Counted from the stretch's first letter, positions 33,728 to 45,537 are shown. The stretch: 64,000 nucleotides of DNA from Cylindrobasidium torrendii FP15055 ss-10 (GCA_000934385.1 KN880448.1:124001-188000); one strand, 5' to 3'. Made by a program: numbers and translations. Notes: generated by a model not told the origin, from the letters alone.

Positions 33728-35431
33728 ATGGTAGCGCCATGGTTTCAGTCACCAACCTCAGAAGTATGTGCAACCAGTTTTCGCGTATTTGACCTCCTCA
33801 TTCTGCGTCTAGTAATCGCGACGACAGTCCATGGTGTTGCTCAAATATGCACTTTCCTTCGATTGGCGTATCAGATACGGCAGCGTCGAGTATGGCTTGA
33901 CGATGGCGCTGCAACGTTTGCTGCTCTCGCCTCTATTGTATGGCTAGCCGGGTTTTGGGTCGAAACTGATGTCAAAGGTGTGTTTCCATTCCGTCTCACT
34001 CCATCCCATGCGTTGTTCTCACTATCACCAGGCGTTGGCCCTCTGGTTCAGCCACTTGCACATCGAGTCAACGCATACTGGGCGGAGAGTCTTACCTTCC
34101 TCGTTGTCGTATGGTACGGATCACGTTCTCCGACGAATCCACGAACGGAACTGAAGGACTGAATCTGTCAGGTTCACCCGCGCCAGTGTCCTACTTTCCA
34201 CAGTCCGAATCGCTCCCCCTGGGCTGATTTCTCGGAAAATTCCCTTCTTCGCAGTCATCCTCTTTGTAGTGATGTGGATCGCGCTGATGGCGCAGCGCAT
34301 AACACTCTGCTACCGGGACAAGTCCTGGGCCTCCGACGAAACCCCGCAGTGTTCCAGTGCGCATCCTCGTATCCTTCCTTGGTTGTAACGAAAGTCTAAT
34401 CCTTACCACTAGACAACACCCTGAAGATTACCTCTCTCGCCTGTAGGTGTCGGAATTGTTTTGCCAAGCACATAACTGACGGTAGAATAGTCGAATTCTT
34501 CTCCGACATTGTACTTCTATGCGCCCCATTGGGTGCTCTCATCTTTGGCCGGACCACTAGCAACCAGTCCCGCCTCCTCATCGTCACGTTCATCACTTCT
34601 TTCGCCCTCACGGCCGTCAGTGTCGGCCACGGCGTAACCACGATCCACGACTTCTCTAATCACCTCGAATATTTGGCTGCAATCGTACAGGCGCGTCCGT
34701 TATTCCATGCACAACCGTCGTAGCTCATTTCCTTCTAGTCCGGAACCTCTCTCTTGCTCACAAACCTTACTATGACCATCGTTGTTGTGCACCGAGCCCT
34801 CAATCCCCAGGTAATATATCCTGATGAATACGCCGGGAGCCATGGCGGCAAGCAACCGCTCAAAGGAATGATCAGCCACCCTCGTGCAATGGCCTCTGTT
34901 CACCTCAAGATGGACGGCTCGCACGACAGCTTTTCATCTTCGTCGCCCCACCGTTTCTTCCAGAAGAGAAAAACCGCCGACTCTGAATTCATGTCCCCGG
35001 TACCCTTCGAAGAGAAAGCCCGGCACTCGCTCGGCGCCGACTCCTCCTTGAACGGAGATGAGCTCGTCGTTCGCCCAGTGTACATGCCCGACCCCGATCC
35101 CGGGAGCCCGTACGGCGTCGTCGAGGTCGACAAAGTCAAGCTCGCACCATTCGGCGTCGCAGAAAGCAAGTTCCGACCTGTGTCCAACATTTCCTCTGTG
35201 TCCGCCTACTCATACGACTCTGCACGTTCTGGTACGCCTGATTCTACACACCCGATCATCAAGGAGCCTCCACCATCCGGCTTGAAGAACGTTCATTTCC
35301 TTAGCCCGGTGAAGGAAAGGTCGTCCCGGTCGACGTACTCCTCCATCGTCAACGGCTACTCGGTCGAGGAAGATCCTTTCCAGAAGTCAGGCTCACCTCT
35401 CGGACCGTGGAAGGCTCCGCGCGCGTGGTAA
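33728..35431 (+). CDS. Seven-helix membrane protein with long cytosolic tail
   Basis: First exons are 33728-33977 and 34032-34113, then from 34172; later exons include about 34490-34690 and about 34740-35431. Helices are seen at LLILRLVIATTVHGVAQI, AATFAALASIVWLAGFW, AYWAESLTFLVVVW, IPFFAVILFVVMWIALMA, DIVLLCAPLGALIFG, LIVTFITSFALTAVSVGH and LLLTNLTMTIVVVHRAL. The loop CYRDKSWASDETPQC has paired cysteines. A tail of about 200 residues, rich in serine and proline, follows the last helix, as in G-protein-coupled receptors. The family recurs in basidiomycetes; no ligand is known. Middle exon ends (34380-34490) are not fixed. Confidence 0.72.
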
Positions 35432-36143
35432 TTCCGAATTCACCAACCGTATTTATTTCGTGAGACTTTCTTCACAGATCATACCCTTTTTCTTTGTGGC
35501 TGCAAGTACCAGCCTGAGCATCCGTCTGGGTAGGCTACAAATTACTTAGTGTGCAAATTCGAATACTGTACAGTGTAGTGAACAATGTATCTGTTTCCGA
35601 GTCGTCAGCAAACCATTAGTTCAACGAACCACAAGAAAACGCCAATGGATATCTATACAATTGTTCACTGGGATATGGGAGACTACGGACAAATGGGTAA
35701 GGGTAAAAATAATTGAAAAAAAGGATTTCCAGCAGCGTTCCCGAGGGCTGGGTTGGCCACGACTACGAGGTGCTACGGGACACTCCCAGACGCACTCCCT
35801 TCCCTCGAAATCGTCACTGCGATGCGTACACATCAAGAAAAAAAAGGTAGAGGCGGAAAAACAAAAGGACAAGGCCGTGTGGCGGCTAGGAAGCAGTACT
35901 CTGGAGCAAAATCCGAACAAGGGAAGGGAAGATTTGGGGTTGGTGAAGAGTCGGAAGTACTTGTTTTTGTTGTAGTTTTCTCTTTTTCTTGAGGAAATAA
36001 ATTATGACGATACTAGCGGGATATGTCTTCAGGCTGGATTTCGCGGCCACGACAACGAGGCGGGCCTCTTAGACTCGACTGGACCTAGAGGTTGCACTCC
36101 CCGTCGCACTTCGATCCCCAACCATATATTCATATCCCGAAAT

Positions 36144-36392
36144 TCAAGCAGTTCCACGCGCAATAGCCTTCGCGATGACCTGTTTCTCGAGGTCATCTGC
36201 GCGCTTCTTCCACTGAGCAAGTTCAGCCTTGAGGATAACACCAGTCTCCTGCGCGTCTGCGATCTTGGAGTCGATTGAGGCAAGGACGCGCTCAAGGTCC
36301 TGAGTGCGACGACTATTGTCCCTGCGCGCACGGCGCTGGTTACGATATGGGCGATTGTGGCGTGCCAGAGGCGCAGATATATGGCGAGGCAT
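36144..36392 (-). CDS. Small basic coiled-coil protein
   Basis: An 82-residue frame begins MPRHISAPLARHNRPYRNQR, is strongly basic at first, and continues as a heptad-like helix (TQDLERVLASIDSKIADAQE ... LKAELAQWKKRADDLEKQVI). Acceptor-like AG sites directly upstream suggest that a first exon may exist. Function is unknown. Confidence 0.4.
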   Translation of the reverse strand: MPRHISAPLARHNRPYRNQRRARRDNSRRTQDLERVLASIDSKIADAQETGVILKAELAQWKKRADDLEKQVIAKAIARGTA

Positions 36393-37060
36393 GACGGTGT
36401 CGAAAAGGTCTGGTGATAGTCTATACAAAATGAGATCAGAGCCTTTTGATGAATACTCAGCCTTGAGAAGTGTCCTGCATCTAGGAGCAGCATGGATGTA
36501 AATTCCAGACTGCTACGAGAGACTGGAATGGCTGACGAGCGCAGGCTGGATGAAGCTTACGTTGTGATAGCAGTTGCTTTCTATAGTGAAACGCAGAGGA
36601 AGAAGTTTTGCCACTGGGAATGCAGCTTCGTTCGCTCAAGAGTTATATAGAAGAGTAAGACCCTTCAAGTTAACTGCCTACTCAGCATGAGTTGGCCGCG
36701 TGGTGGATGAGGCATTACCTCGTATCGTTCATCGATTCATCGGTCACAGAGTAATTAAATACTTTCTCGCACGGCCGTCTTGCTGCGTGTGGCATTTACA
36801 ATTGCGTTCGGCGCTAATACATACTTTATTCATAGCTTCTTCAATGATACCTTATGCAGCCAGTAACGCTTGGAAATCAAACAATACTCAACTAGGGACT
36901 AGAGTGTCACATTACTTGGGTTCTGTCAGTTCTTTCCAAAGTTGCCAGGCTCCGTTGGGTTCCAGGCTTCCAGTGCTTGTTTAAGGAATCGCCGACTTGT
37001 GATCGAAGCAACTGATCGCTCCGAGCCGACTCCGAGCAGCTCTTGATCTGTGCACTCATC

Positions 37061-37930
37061 ATGTCGGACGCGCAACTTTTGAAAGAGGCAGTCACTATGG
37101 CAGCCGCGTTGGCGCAGAACCTGCGTATCAGCAAACCCCTTCCCGTCGACACAGATTTTACAGACGCTGAGTCCATCGAAGTGCAGACCCAAATCAAGGC
37201 GCTTGCCATACTCCCACGACGTGTCCTTGACGCGATTTACCTCGCATTCACAGCTAAATATCTTGCTGCCCTCGTCGAAGCGCTTAAAAAGGCTTCCCTA
37301 TCCACTCAGAAAACCGCTGTATCTGCATGGATCCAAGCGATCTCTATTCTCCCAGAACCGAAAAACAACTCATACCTCCGCCGATTCCTCTTGAACAATG
37401 ATCTCGTCGCCGGCCTTCCAAACCTCATCGTCGAACGCTTCCTCGCTGGTATTACTTGGGCTAAACCCGACGGCCTGGGGAATATCTGCAGCCTCATTAT
37501 GAACACATTGCAGTGGTGTGACACTGCGCTGGGTGATGACGGTCACGCTTCCGTCAGCAAAGCTAATCGCGAGGCTCTCGAGAAAAAGCTGGCAGAGTAT
37601 ATCGAGCGGTTCAAGGCGGCTGGCAAGGACATGTCGAGGAGGGATGTTCGGCCCGACCTCGACACCATCGAGCTCAACCGTTTACACGGGATGCTTAGGG
37701 CTATCGAACATATGCCTGGTCCTCCCGGTACGACTGGGTATTATCTCAAGAGTACCAAGGACTACCTTCTTGGGCAGATCCCAGGTCAGGAGGAGTGTGA
37801 TCTTTGCATGGATGAAGAGGCGGCCCATGTCTGCTCGCGGTGCAAGTCAGTGAGATACTGCAGCACCGAATGTCAGGGAAAAGCGTGGAAGGAGGGACAC
37901 CGAATGCGCTGCTTCACATGTGCGTTCTAA
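37061..37930 (+). CDS. MYND zinc-finger protein
   Basis: A single exon of 289 residues starts at the ATG at 37061 (MSDAQLLKEAVTMAAAL; an upstream in-frame ATG at 37043 is less likely). The first 240 residues are helical (LAILPRRVLDAIYLAFTAKY, SLSTQKTAVSAWIQAISILP). The end is a complete MYND finger: ECDLCMDEEAAHVCSRCKSV, then RYCSTECQGKAWKEGHR with MRCF. Unlike the MYND protein at 29.6 kb it has a compact finger without a linker. The substrate or partner is unknown. Confidence 0.82.
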   Translation: MSDAQLLKEAVTMAAALAQNLRISKPLPVDTDFTDAESIEVQTQIKALAILPRRVLDAIYLAFTAKYLAALVEALKKASLSTQKTAVSAWIQAISILPEPKNNSYLRRFLLNNDLVAGLPNLIVERFLAGITWAKPDGLGNICSLIMNTLQWCDTALGDDGHASVSKANREALEKKLAEYIERFKAAGKDMSRRDVRPDLDTIELNRLHGMLRAIEHMPGPPGTTGYYLKSTKDYLLGQIPGQEECDLCMDEEAAHVCSRCKSVRYCSTECQGKAWKEGHRMRCFTCAF

Positions 37931-39135
37931 CGTAGTCGCATCGACACAATTCGCACCAATATTCTACGATGTATTCTCAAATATTGACCGGCTTTCACCC
38001 GATACCGCACTTCGGGTTGATCGATACAGCTACACACTAACTAGAAAGATGGACTTAGTACACCAAAATGATGGTGAGTGGGAGTCCGTCAGTGGTATGA
38101 TTCACTCATCGACGTAGATGAATGCTGCAGTTTGTTTACTCGAGCTTCCCGAGATGAAGATGTCTGGCACCGTCCCACGCTTATAACGGAGGCGAAATAA
38201 TTAAGTAACATTCAACGGTGCGTTTTTTTTCGCTAGAAATGCATTAATTGGCAGTGGGCCAGCGGTAGACATGAGTTCGTCTGTGTGCCACGACTTTACA
38301 GTGGAATGCACACTGACGGAGCGCTAGCTCTCAGCGCTCCGTCCAACACCCGTTGTACTGCGCCTGAGCTCAAGGCACAGTGTATGGTAGCTTAACTCAC
38401 CGATACAGAGGTAAGGTAACAGCCAAAGAGTATGCATCGTGCATACCGGCATAGATACTTAATAGGTTTACACCGTGTGAGGTGGTCTCGATGTCCCCAG
38501 AGCGCTTAACGCCATGGCGAGGCTCTCCATACCGCTGCGTTCTCTGCTGCGTTCCCGAGACGGGAGTACGTCTATTGCCTCAACCCAAATACCTTGGGCG
38601 ATCGCCTCGTCGTCCCTTTTCCGAACTTAAAGCTTAAAGAATGGCTCGCGCGCCAGCCTGTGTCCTCAATCAGACGAAGTCGTCTCAAGACGACGAACTG
38701 CCGTGAAAAGGTTGCGCTCGAGAGATACTTGGAGCGCAGGAACTGCTTGTGTCGATGAATCATCTATTTGGCTCGCAGTTGGTTTCGTCTAGCGGCGCTA
38801 CATGAGGACTGCAATGCGTACTGGCAGAATGAATGGTCAGACTACAGCTGCTCAGCGAGATGAGCCTCGTTCCTGCGAGTAGTCGGGAAAATGGCAGTGT
38901 AACGCCGGGACGAGGGCACACTTGTGCAGAACACAATGCACTCTGTCAACAACAGGAAACATGCTTTCAGTTTGTGCGTGTCGCCAACGCGCCGTTACCT
39001 GGACGTCGACATTTATAGAGATGTCCCAAAACTCCGACTGTAGCAGCTTGAACGCATGCATCTCACAAGGTCACACAGACAGTAAAATCGGTGTTGTCTA
39101 AGAATGGGGAGACAAATATGCAATTGGAGCGTAAA
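37931..39135. other. Intergenic stretch, 1.2 kb
   Basis: No gene was found. It contains the perfect inverted repeat at 38315-38343 and a shorter one around 38684-38699. Both neighbouring genes end here (convergent). Confidence 0.5.
38315..38343. repeat. Perfect 11-bp inverted repeat
   Basis: The arms GACGGAGCGCT and AGCGCTCCGTC are exact reverse complements around a 7-nt spacer. It lies between convergent genes, so it could be a transcript-end hairpin or a protein-binding palindrome. Confidence 0.7.
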
Positions 39136-40472
39136 CTACGCGCTGTGTGAAAATACAGAGAGGCCGAAAGACCAGTATATCACAGCGGAAGCTACAAAAG
39201 CGGCAGTCAAGCGGATTCCTCTAGCGAGAAGAGTGCTTGGCGGGCCCTTCGCCCCCGCGGCCTCGATAGCCTCAATCTCCTCGTCCGTGAGTGGGGCTGC
39301 AAGTGAATTAGCTCCAATGAAAAGTGAAGAGACAACAAGGCGCACATGCATCCAAGACGGCAAGGTACTCTTCGAGGCGTTCCTTCTTCGAGCTTGTCCT
39401 AGATGCCCAGTCAATGTAGGCCAAGTGATTCCCATAATATCACGAACGTGACGACAACAATATCCTTGCTCAGAACCCATAGCTGAATGACTTGAGCTGG
39501 AGTAAGGTTCTTCTTCGATGCGATTCTATCCAATACAGCGTCGACGGGTCCTCCGGGGAGCTTGGTGATGGGTCTACAGTGACTGTAAGCGCGCAGCCCG
39601 GATCACATAGTATTGCTAGGACGAACTTGAGGCTGCTGTATGCTTCGATAACAATCCCATGCTTCTTGCTATACTCAAGAGTGGCCTTCGTCTCCGCATA
39701 GTTGTATGGGTGTAGCTCAATCTGTACAGACAATCAGATGGCGACGGGGGCATTGCGAGGTTGTTGCATACTTGGTTAACAGCGGGAGTGATGTGTGCGA
39801 ACTTGAGCAGCTGCTGTAGTTCCTCAACGTGGAAGTTGCTAACACCGATGCTCCTACACCATATGGAGTCAGTACGAGCGTGAGAACGACCAAATACACT
39901 GTACTTCGCATAACCATTCTCTTTCGCTTGCTCGAACTTGCGCCAAGTGTCCTCCAGGCTAATACTAGCAAGTCGAGGACTATGTATGAGATACAGGTCA
40001 ACATATTTCAGCCCAAGCTAAATACGATTTCTCAGCATAAGCAATTAATAATCGAGGCGCAAAAATGGAACACACATTCTTCAAGCTGACTTGAATTTCG
40101 CTCGTAACATCTGTACCGCGTCCACCAAACTTTGTGGTGATGTAGAGCTCCTCGCGGCTCAAGCCACTATCCCTGATAGCTTGTCCAACTCCAGGCTCGG
40201 TTTGGTAGACTGGTATAGCGCTGCTGAGACTTCGAGACACGGCATACGCGACATGGACGTACAGGCAGCAGTATCCAGATGGTCGAATCCTACCGATATC
40301 GCTTGCTCAACGTATGGCGCGACTTCATGTCCCTTCCACACAGATCCAGAGCCGTACGCAAGAACAGGAATCTGCACATATTAATCTCGTGTTAGAGATT
40401 CGCCAACAGTGGTACGAGATGTAGAGGATGGACCTTGTTCCCGTCATTGAGCTTCAGAGTAGGGATGGACAT
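39136..40472 (-). CDS. Aldo/keto reductase with C-terminal membrane helix
   Basis: The start MSIPTLKLNDGNKIPVLAYG is at 40472. Downstream exons carry GFDHLDTAAFYQTEPGVG (catalytic Asp and Tyr), ELYITTKFGGRGTDV (Lys), DLYLIHSPR (catalytic His in the loop), SIGVSNFHVEELQQLL, AVNQIELHPYNYAETKATLE, KKHGIVIEAYSSLK, ILDRIA-type and LTPAQVIQLWVLSKDIVVV segments, and SSKKERLEEYLAVLD. The order and tetrad fit the NADPH-dependent AKR superfamily. After the barrel comes LTDEEIEAIEAAG and then a hydrophobic stretch (LTAAFVASAVIYWSFGL), which suggests anchoring to a membrane. It has about nine exons. The substrate is not predictable. Confidence 0.88.
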
Positions 40473-40864
40473 GATTGCGCTCGACTGTCGTGGTGGGAAG
40501 AGGCAAGTGCGATAAGTCCTCACGCAACATATCGCCATCCTCCGGCCGAATGGCGCCGAGGTCGGCATCGGCCCAAATGACCGTCATGATCATGTGATCA
40601 CGGTCGCGGGAGCTTTGTCCTTGGCTTTGTCATCGTTCAATAAAGTGAAATATTGGCGCCAGTACATACCCATTACTCAAATATCAAAACCTAGCAGAGA
40701 GCTAGCCACGGCTGTGTCGTGCCTATTGAACCAAGCTGCACATCCCAGTGACCTGTTTAAGATTTGCGCAAGGACGAGTTGCAGGGAAAATTTTGGATTC
40801 TGATTCTTAAAGTACCGGCCACTAGAGTGGCGCGAGAAATTAGAATCCTGGAGACTGGACCTTT

Positions 40865-40871
40865 AAAAAAA
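40865..40871 (-). terminator. Pol III T-run terminator of tRNA-Leu
   Basis: Seven consecutive A on the plus strand, so T7 in the tRNA transcript direction, just downstream of the tRNA 3' end. Confidence 0.75.
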
Positions 40872-40887
40872 GTACTGAAAGACTGGA

Positions 40888-40968
40888 TGACAACTGTGAG
40901 ATTCGAACTCACGCCCCGAAAGACCAGATCCTGATTCTGGCGCCTTAGACCGCTCGGCCAAGTTGCCA
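40888..40968 (-). tRNA. tRNA-Leu(CAG), no intron
   Basis: Read on the minus strand, the 7-bp acceptor stem pairs TGGCAAC with GTTGTCA (one G-T pair). The A-box is TGGCCGAGCGG, the anticodon stem CCAGA/TCTGG encloses the loop ATCAGGA with anticodon CAG, a long variable arm typical of leucine tRNA follows, and the T arm is GTGAG-TTCGAAT-CTCAC. A run of seven T on the transcribed strand about 17 bp beyond the 3' end is a good polymerase III terminator. The gene stands alone, 415 bp upstream of the aldo/keto reductase start. Confidence 0.95.
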
Positions 40969-42219
40969 TGCTATTTGCCGTATCAGAGGAAAGCCTCTCG
41001 CCGGATCTAATTCCCGGGAGGGTTATTAAACTGTCGTACTCGGTATGCATCGACATCCAGACGTTGTAAATATAAGCATTCGACGTGTGTAAGCTCAGAA
41101 TGAAATTTAAGCGACGGGGGTCAGACGGTGTCGGGTCAAAAGCCCGCTCCAGCAGGATGAGTGGCACAAGCCTCAATTTCATGCTGACGCGGTTGCTGCG
41201 GGACGGTGGCCTGACAGACGGAATCCCTCGATGGGATGGTTGATGATCTCAGAGTAAGACTCGAATCATGGCTATCCGATGTACGATAGTCATTGTACCA
41301 CTGCTTTGTTTTGTTGGCGTGCTCATCAAATCAAATGTAAATCCTGCCTTACGCCTTAGTATACTCGGCGCTTCAGGTATTCCATTCCTCCAGACAGGTC
41401 GTCGAGGCTTCCTTCAATTAGCCAGATTTTTTTTTTTAGTTATCTTAGCCCAGAATCCATCCATCCCATCAATCAAATGTGAATCCTTCCTAGCGCTTAG
41501 CGAACAAATCTACGACCGTTCCGGAATCTGAGTTCGTTTATTAGGGTGCTTCTGTTACTCTCCAATCAGACCTCCTCTCTTCTGTTTCGCCTGGTACATC
41601 ATTGAGACTCTATGTGCCGAGATTATCAAGTAACGGCAAGCCCGGAGGTCGTGACTTCCGACCTTAATAGCAGCGGCACCCCGCGGCCCCCGCTGGGGTC
41701 TGGGGTTCAACTCATGAACAAGCGCAATTTGACGCTCTTGTTGACACCTGCGACGTGAGCGCAATCCCGCGAATTGTTCCTTTCGAGATTCAGCGGCCCG
41801 TGCAGCGTCGGACCGGAACGCCTGACCTGACCGGTATCATATCATAAGATTAGATATGATTGTGCCCAGCATCTGGGAAGAACGCCACCCGCGATTATCA
41901 CCTTAAACCATGTCGTACTGCACGACGTAACCAGAGATCGGAATGGTTCGCAATGGACCCACACAATCACGAGCAAATGCAGAATGAGGGCACACAGACG
42001 AAATAACTGCATAACGAAAACCTGATAGTACTGCGCTCTATATACAAATGACAACTTCTATATCTCTATGTGGTGGTGGTATATATGCGATAAATACGGT
42101 GGGAGCGTGCGTCGGGTGTGCTGCACGGAAAATAATGGTAATGGTGAGTGGGGAGTAAAGGACATGAAAATACAGTTGGTTTCAATAAGGAAAGGTCCGT
42201 CCAATAGATATGAAAGAAA
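40969..42219. other. Intergenic stretch, 1.25 kb
   Basis: It lies between the tRNA and the 3' end of the carbon-repressor gene. A loosely duplicated segment is seen (41320-41350 resembles 41465-41505, sharing ATCAAATGT-AATCCT), along with a ten-T run near 41428. No gene can be supported. Confidence 0.45.
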
Positions 42220-43649
42220 TCACCAAGCACCACCATCGCGTACAGCAGCCTCAAATAAGCTGAATCCTGGAAGTTCCTCGCCCTTTGTGGGTTCGTGTGC
42301 GTCGGCATTCTCGCCATGCAGCTTAGGATCTTCACTCGTGGAGATCTTGAGCGGAGCAAGTGTTATCGGCGTGAGCAAATTACTAGTGCTCGAGTCTGGC
42401 GTCGACGGCGTGCTGGGGTGCGTCGAGCTGCCAGTGCTATACTGGCCATGGCTCGAGGGATGTATGGGTGTCATGCCGAAAGCCATGCGCACCGAATGGG
42501 CCAGATGCTGGTGATGGTGTTGATGATGGTGAGGGTGATGCGGAGGACTTGAACTGCGACTTTGAGCAGCCGAATGCGGTGGAGGAAGGACTAGTGTCGG
42601 GGAGGGCGCCCTTGAATGGTCTGCGCTGTGCAGATTCAAACCACGGAGAGGTCCAAGGAAGGGTGACGTCGACGGCGTGTGGTTTGCACTTGAACGCAGC
42701 GAGGACGAATGATAGTGTACAGCCGGACCATCTGAGTCCGACGAGCCTGGCGATGGCGAATGAGGCCGCGAGTGGGGACGGTGGTACGGATGATGGCGTT
42801 CATGGTGGAGGGAGACCGCAGAGTGGGAAGCAGATGCGTTCCCGGCCGTGTGCATGTACGGCGTCATCTGCCACGCAGGGCCAGACAAGCGGCGGCGTAC
42901 CTGTAAATGCTGTTAGCAAGCGGCGAGATAAAGATAGCCTTGCAACGCACCTTGGCGTCCGGTAGGTCCAAGTCCTCTCGTGCGTTCGAGATCCCAAAGT
43001 AGCCGGTGGGGGCATTCATTTCGCGTGTGGGGGAGGTCGTAGCCGACTTGGACATCCTGTAGGAATAATCGCGGGAATAGCTACCCCCGCTGTAGTCGAC
43101 GGCGCGGCTCTGGTACTCGGCCCGCCTGAGAGCGTCGGCATGCCTAGCCTCATACTCTGCGCGGCGCAGTGCCTCCTCGCGTTCGAGGGCGTAGAGCTCG
43201 TCCATTGCGACACTCGAGAGCATGGTGAAAGGTGTAGCGCGTTTGGGATGGGATGCATCAAACGCAGTGGGACGTGTGTAGTCCTGGGACGGGTCAGTGG
43301 CTGCTTGTATAATTTGAGACTGTTATCGCACCTCATCGTCACTGTTCGCCAAGCTGCGCGCCTTCTTCTTGATGCGCCCTTCCTGCTGATCGGCGTCGTC
43401 GTGTACTTTGGCAGGCACTGGGGCAGTGTGGGCGGCGGGAGTGGAGTGGTTGTTATTGTGTATGCGAGAATGACGGGTGAGCTCGTCGCTGCGCGAGAAG
43501 CGTTTCTCACAGCCTGCGAACGTGCAGACAAAGGGCTTTTCGCCTGTGTGTGTGCGAATGTGCCGGGTTTGGTGCTCTAGGCGACTGAAAGCGCGGCCAC
43601 AGAGCGGGTACGGGCACTTGTAGGGCCGTGGTACGGGTTTGTCCTGCAT
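42220..43649 (-). CDS. cre1: CreA/Mig1-type carbon catabolite repressor (C2H2)
   Basis: Exons 43649-43332, 43283-42951 and 42900-42220 give 443 residues. Two C2H2 fingers begin at residue 10: [20 protein letters not shown] (C-x4-C) and [20 protein letters not shown], linked by the classic HTGEKPF and followed by HSRIHNN. This is the DNA-contact pattern of fungal CreA/Cre1/Mig1, which represses alternative carbon-use genes at SYGGRG sites when glucose is present. After the fingers come a basic patch ([16 protein letters not shown]), a helix with repeated RRAEY units, a histidine-rich run near 42510-42540 and many SP/TP sites for phosphorylation. The tail reads [24 protein letters not shown] motifs lie in its own upstream region. 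Confidence 0.93.
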
Positions 43650-43826
43650 CTTGCAAAGATGATGGTGGTGGTCGGAGGTCAAGAGATAGAAACCGTCGCA
43701 AACTTCCCTTTTTAGGCTCATCCGTCGCCGATCTTTTTCCGGATTCACCATTCTACCCCCTTGGCCCCCTGAATCTGGCGCCCCCGGTTTATTCCGGATA
43801 ACATGTGTTGCAGATGCGTGTATGAA

Positions 43827-43931
43827 CCCCGCAGCGGAAGAGATTTTCCCCGCATCAGCTGGCCCAGGCGGGCGAAGCTCTTTCTGCGCTCGCTGGCTGG
43901 TAGCATCTGGCCAAGTCTGGGGTAACCCCGC
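43827..43931 (-). promoter_or_regulatory. Cluster of SYGGRG-type carbon-repressor sites
   Basis: Three copies of GCGGGG on the minus strand (43827-43832, 43848-43853, 43926-43931) and one CTGGGG on the plus strand (43917-43922) fit the CreA consensus SYGGRG, 180-280 bp upstream of the cre1 start. Grouped sites are what CreA usually needs. Autoregulation is inferred. Confidence 0.5.
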
Positions 43932-45171
43932 CTTCAAATCTCATTTATTTCGCATTTTATCGTTTTTCTATAACCTTCCCTCCCTCAAAATCAAACTTCA
44001 CACTTGTTTTGTTCAGCCAAACACGTATAACCGGCCGTCGTGCCTTTTTCCCCGCTTTTAACGAGACCGCCCACCTGGTCGCATCCCGTCTCGCACCATC
44101 TCCTCCTCCTCAATCATACTTCCTGCACACGTCTTCTGCAGATACCCGCAATCAAGCATGCAGTCAGCATGCCCGAAGCGCACAGTCGAGCCCCTCACAG
44201 CCTTTTCTGGTCGTCGTCTTCTTTGTCGAGACGGCCAGTCATCTACTAGTCATCCCACACTGTATCCCCATCAATTTAGCCCCCGGGGCCCCTCAACATA
44301 TCCGTCGTACCGCATCGTTGCGCCCAATCTATTCATTCCTCCCAGGCGCCCCATCGAATTTACGCAACAACTTTGCGCCGACATCGGCAACGATGGTCGA
44401 GGATACGGCTGCGCCACATCCGTTGCTGTATCGATTGACAAAAAAGACGAAAGAAGCTCTACAGGTCGCGACTATCCCCCGCGACGCGCCTGGACCTACA
44501 CCGAGTATCGTCTCGCCTCTTTCTAGCACACACGCAGCCAGTACGCGATGCTCAATCGTTCAATTCAAGCGCAAGTGCGATAAATTCCCATAGACAGCGG
44601 AGGTCCTCCCCATTCGAACCTGCCCCCAAGTTTAAACGGTCTCGACGCATTGAGAAGAGGCACATATATGCAGCTTGGCTTCTGCGCGCTCGCGTGCCCT
44701 GCACCATGAGCCAATGAGTTGTATGAGAAAAAATGCAGCAGACAATTGAGTGAGCTGGGCTACGGGCAGACTCATGCAACAACATGCCTTCCTGATGCCT
44801 TCCCCGCGCTGTGGTCTGACTTCCATGATTCTACTTCCTCCAAAGCTGCACTGTTGTACCTATCACTTTCGCCGTTGGCATGGAAGGGACGGACAATTGC
44901 TATTCTCAGCACGGCAAAGACGGTCGAGGCGCCTGTTGGCTGTGCGTACCCATGGGCCAAACGTACGTTTGTCGAACTTCGTCAACGCGTTCGCGCTTCG
45001 TCTTGTAACTCGTAAGGTCTTGTACAACTCTTGTACGTAATTATTCAACAGTCGGGATGATTAACATGTCGGCGGCTATAATACCACAGCTCTCGGCACG
45101 GAAATGAACATGCGGGGCAAATGTATGGCGGGGAAAACGCCCGCGTGGCGCACAAACGCTGACCACACTCA
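43932..45171. other. Intergenic stretch between cre1 and the MITE
   Basis: Plus-strand frames at 44009-44593 include a readable MVEDTAAPHPLLYRLTKKTK start at 44393, but no splice link to a known domain was found. It probably holds the long cre1 leader. Confidence 0.4.
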
Positions 45172-45537
45172 TACAGCTAACGACAAAAGTTTGTGGGCAT
45201 TTTCGATTTGCGTGAACTACCTAGGAACCCGTTGATGAAATCATTTCCGCACCGGCAGCCGACAACAAAAGCCTACTGGGCGCTTTACGACGCTGTTCTC
45301 TCATCTCCGTGTGCACACAGAAACATTCAATCATGGCACGAACTTGAACGGGCTCGTTTGCGTCCTTGGTTGATGTTTTGCGCCATAGCGATCAACGAAT
45401 GCCGCCTGTCGGGCTGTCCCGAACAGGAAGTCGCAGCCTCTAGATGGCGCCTGGATGGCGCGGAAATGAACTCGAGCCTGGTTCCTAGGTAGTTCACGCA
45501 AATCGAAAATGCCCACAAACTTTTGTCGTTAGCTGTA
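45172..45537. mobile_element. MITE with perfect 58-bp terminal inverted repeats
   Basis: The left arm 45172-45229 begins TACAGCTAACGACAAAAG, and the right arm 45480-45537 is its exact reverse complement. The element proper runs from CAGCTAACG to CGTTAGCTG (45174-45535, 362 bp) and is flanked on both sides by TA, the target duplication of the Tc1/mariner superfamily. About 250 bp of unrelated sequence separates the arms, and no transposase is encoded. Perfect arms mean a recent insertion. It lies 240 bp upstream of the methyltransferase start and 1.5 kb from cre1. Confidence 0.92.

Noticed and set aside
42500..42545. CAC/CAT-type trinucleotide tract
   Set aside because: It encodes the histidine-rich run of the carbon repressor rather than an independent satellite.
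45193..45516. Mirror-image short proteins starting alike on both strands
   Set aside because: They are translations of the two arms of the MITE, not genes.
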